64,000 nucleotides of DNA from the NCBI RefSeq assembly GCF_018531495.1, contig NZ_JAHDTI010000002.1:1208057-1272056 (forward strand). Direction: 5' to 3'. Each line of letters opens with the position of its first letter. Positions within the stretch are counted from its first letter, which is position 1. Source of the stretch: Nonomuraea sediminis (lineage in GTDB: Bacteria; Actinomycetota; Actinomycetes; Streptosporangiales; Streptosporangiaceae). The translations under genes were made by a program, and so were the position numbers. The notes under the pieces are model-generated. The model was not told where the DNA came from. It ran no database searches and saw only the letters and a program-made list of their open reading frames with translations. This document shows positions 63,647 to 64,000 of the stretch, piece after piece.

Positions 63647-63803
63647 GCATCCTCCAACACGCCGACGGCCCGTGGACTTCCCGCGATCTACGAGAATGTG
63701 GGCCAGTGCTCCGGCGTTACGCCGGGGGTGAAGGCCCACGTGGGAGTGCCCGCTAGGGCGCGAGCGTGCCCTGACCTTTCAGGTTTGTCGGCAGCAGTTT
63801 CAC
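63647..63803. mobile_element. end of an IS200/IS605-type element
   Basis: These 157 bases lie between the NUDIX gene and the transposase stop. They contain the small hairpin CCTGA-CCTT-TCAGG near 63768-63781, a subterminal structure of the kind that IS200/IS605 ends carry. The exact boundary cannot be set by eye. Confidence 0.5.
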
Positions 63804-64000
63804 TCACACAGGTCGTTTCTGCTGCTCGATGTACTGCTTGAGCACGGTGAGCGGCGCCCCGCCGACCGACCCAGCGAAGTAGGAACCAGACCAGAAATGT
63901 CCGCCCCAGAGGTATTTGCCTACGTGTGCGCTGTATTCCTTACGAAGCATCCGAGCCGAAACCCCCTTGAGCGAGTTGACGAGTTTGGACAGGGCGACCT
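63804..64000 (-). CDS. tnpA: IS200/IS605-family TnpA transposase (5' end outside window)
   Basis: The last 65 codons are present. GKYLWGGHFWSGSYFAGSVG and the C-terminal LKQYIEQQ with the catalytic Tyr match the Y1 HUH transposase. The metal-binding HUH motif would lie outside the window. It moves as single-stranded DNA. The frame is uninterrupted as far as visible. Confidence 0.9.
   Translation of the reverse strand, partial: VALSKLVNSLKGVSARMLRKEYSAHVGKYLWGGHFWSGSYFAGSVGGAPLTVLKQYIEQQKRPV

Overview
The window is chromosomal DNA from a high-GC actinomycete. The evidence is a WhiB-family regulator (wblA-like), Crp, paired ArsA-type ATPases, a MarP protease, a class I lysyl-tRNA synthetase, an SigE-family ECF sigma factor and pervasive ATGA/GTGA gene overlaps. 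The block from about 49 to 57 kb (penicillin-binding protein, wblA, two ArsA-like ATPases, RidA, NUDIX, metallo-hydrolase, crp) follows an order that I recall from Streptomyces coelicolor (SCO3571-SCO3580). I infer a filamentous actinomycete, plausibly Streptosporangiales; the genus cannot be fixed by eye.

Layout. 0-5.5 kb (minus strand): APC permease, an S9-family peptidase whose catalytic Ser and His are both replaced, an RlmA-type rRNA methyltransferase and a short Rho. 5.8-9.4 kb: zinc-ribbon peptide, metallo-hydrolase, NUDIX, and an orphan nitrate-sensor-like histidine kinase. 9.4-11.7 kb: DUF6886-like protein, ketopantoate-reductase-like protein, glycosyltransferase. 11.7-21.9 kb is one long minus-strand run of almost entirely overlapping genes: a peptide-type ABC transporter, a luciferase-like monooxygenase, two carboxymuconolactone-decarboxylase-fold proteins, VOC, OsmC, a MazG-like enzyme, class I LysRS and an internally shortened P-loop kinase. 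The ABC/monooxygenase part looks like an uptake-and-oxidation module for a small substrate. 22-27 kb holds an exonuclease, an ECF sigma operon, a CocE-type hydrolase and a TetR-controlled membrane protein.

27.4-40.4 kb is accessory: MFS pumps, a GMC oxidoreductase, an M20 amidohydrolase, regulators, a secreted serine hydrolase, and an unusual density of gene relics (glucose-6-phosphate dehydrogenase, molybdopterin oxidoreductase, LysR, IstB-like, GntR).

40.8-47.3 kb is a degenerate integrated element. A 46-bp direct repeat of the 3' half of tRNA-Pro(CGG) flanks it; the intact tRNA lies at the right end and the displaced copy at the left. It retains a GntR regulator with its palindromic operator, an N-terminally truncated tyrosine integrase, a LysR regulator, a secreted protein, a Cys-rich protein and a lower-GC HEPN-motif protein that is the best candidate here for an undescribed defence gene.

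47.4-64 kb returns to conserved chromosome: metallophosphoesterase, GatB/YqeY protein, the PBP-wblA-ArsA-crp block, NhaA, a holin-like protein, an epoxide-hydrolase-type enzyme, DUF309, MarP, a HEAT-repeat protein and a CoA-pyrophosphatase. A partial IS200/IS605 transposase runs off the right edge.
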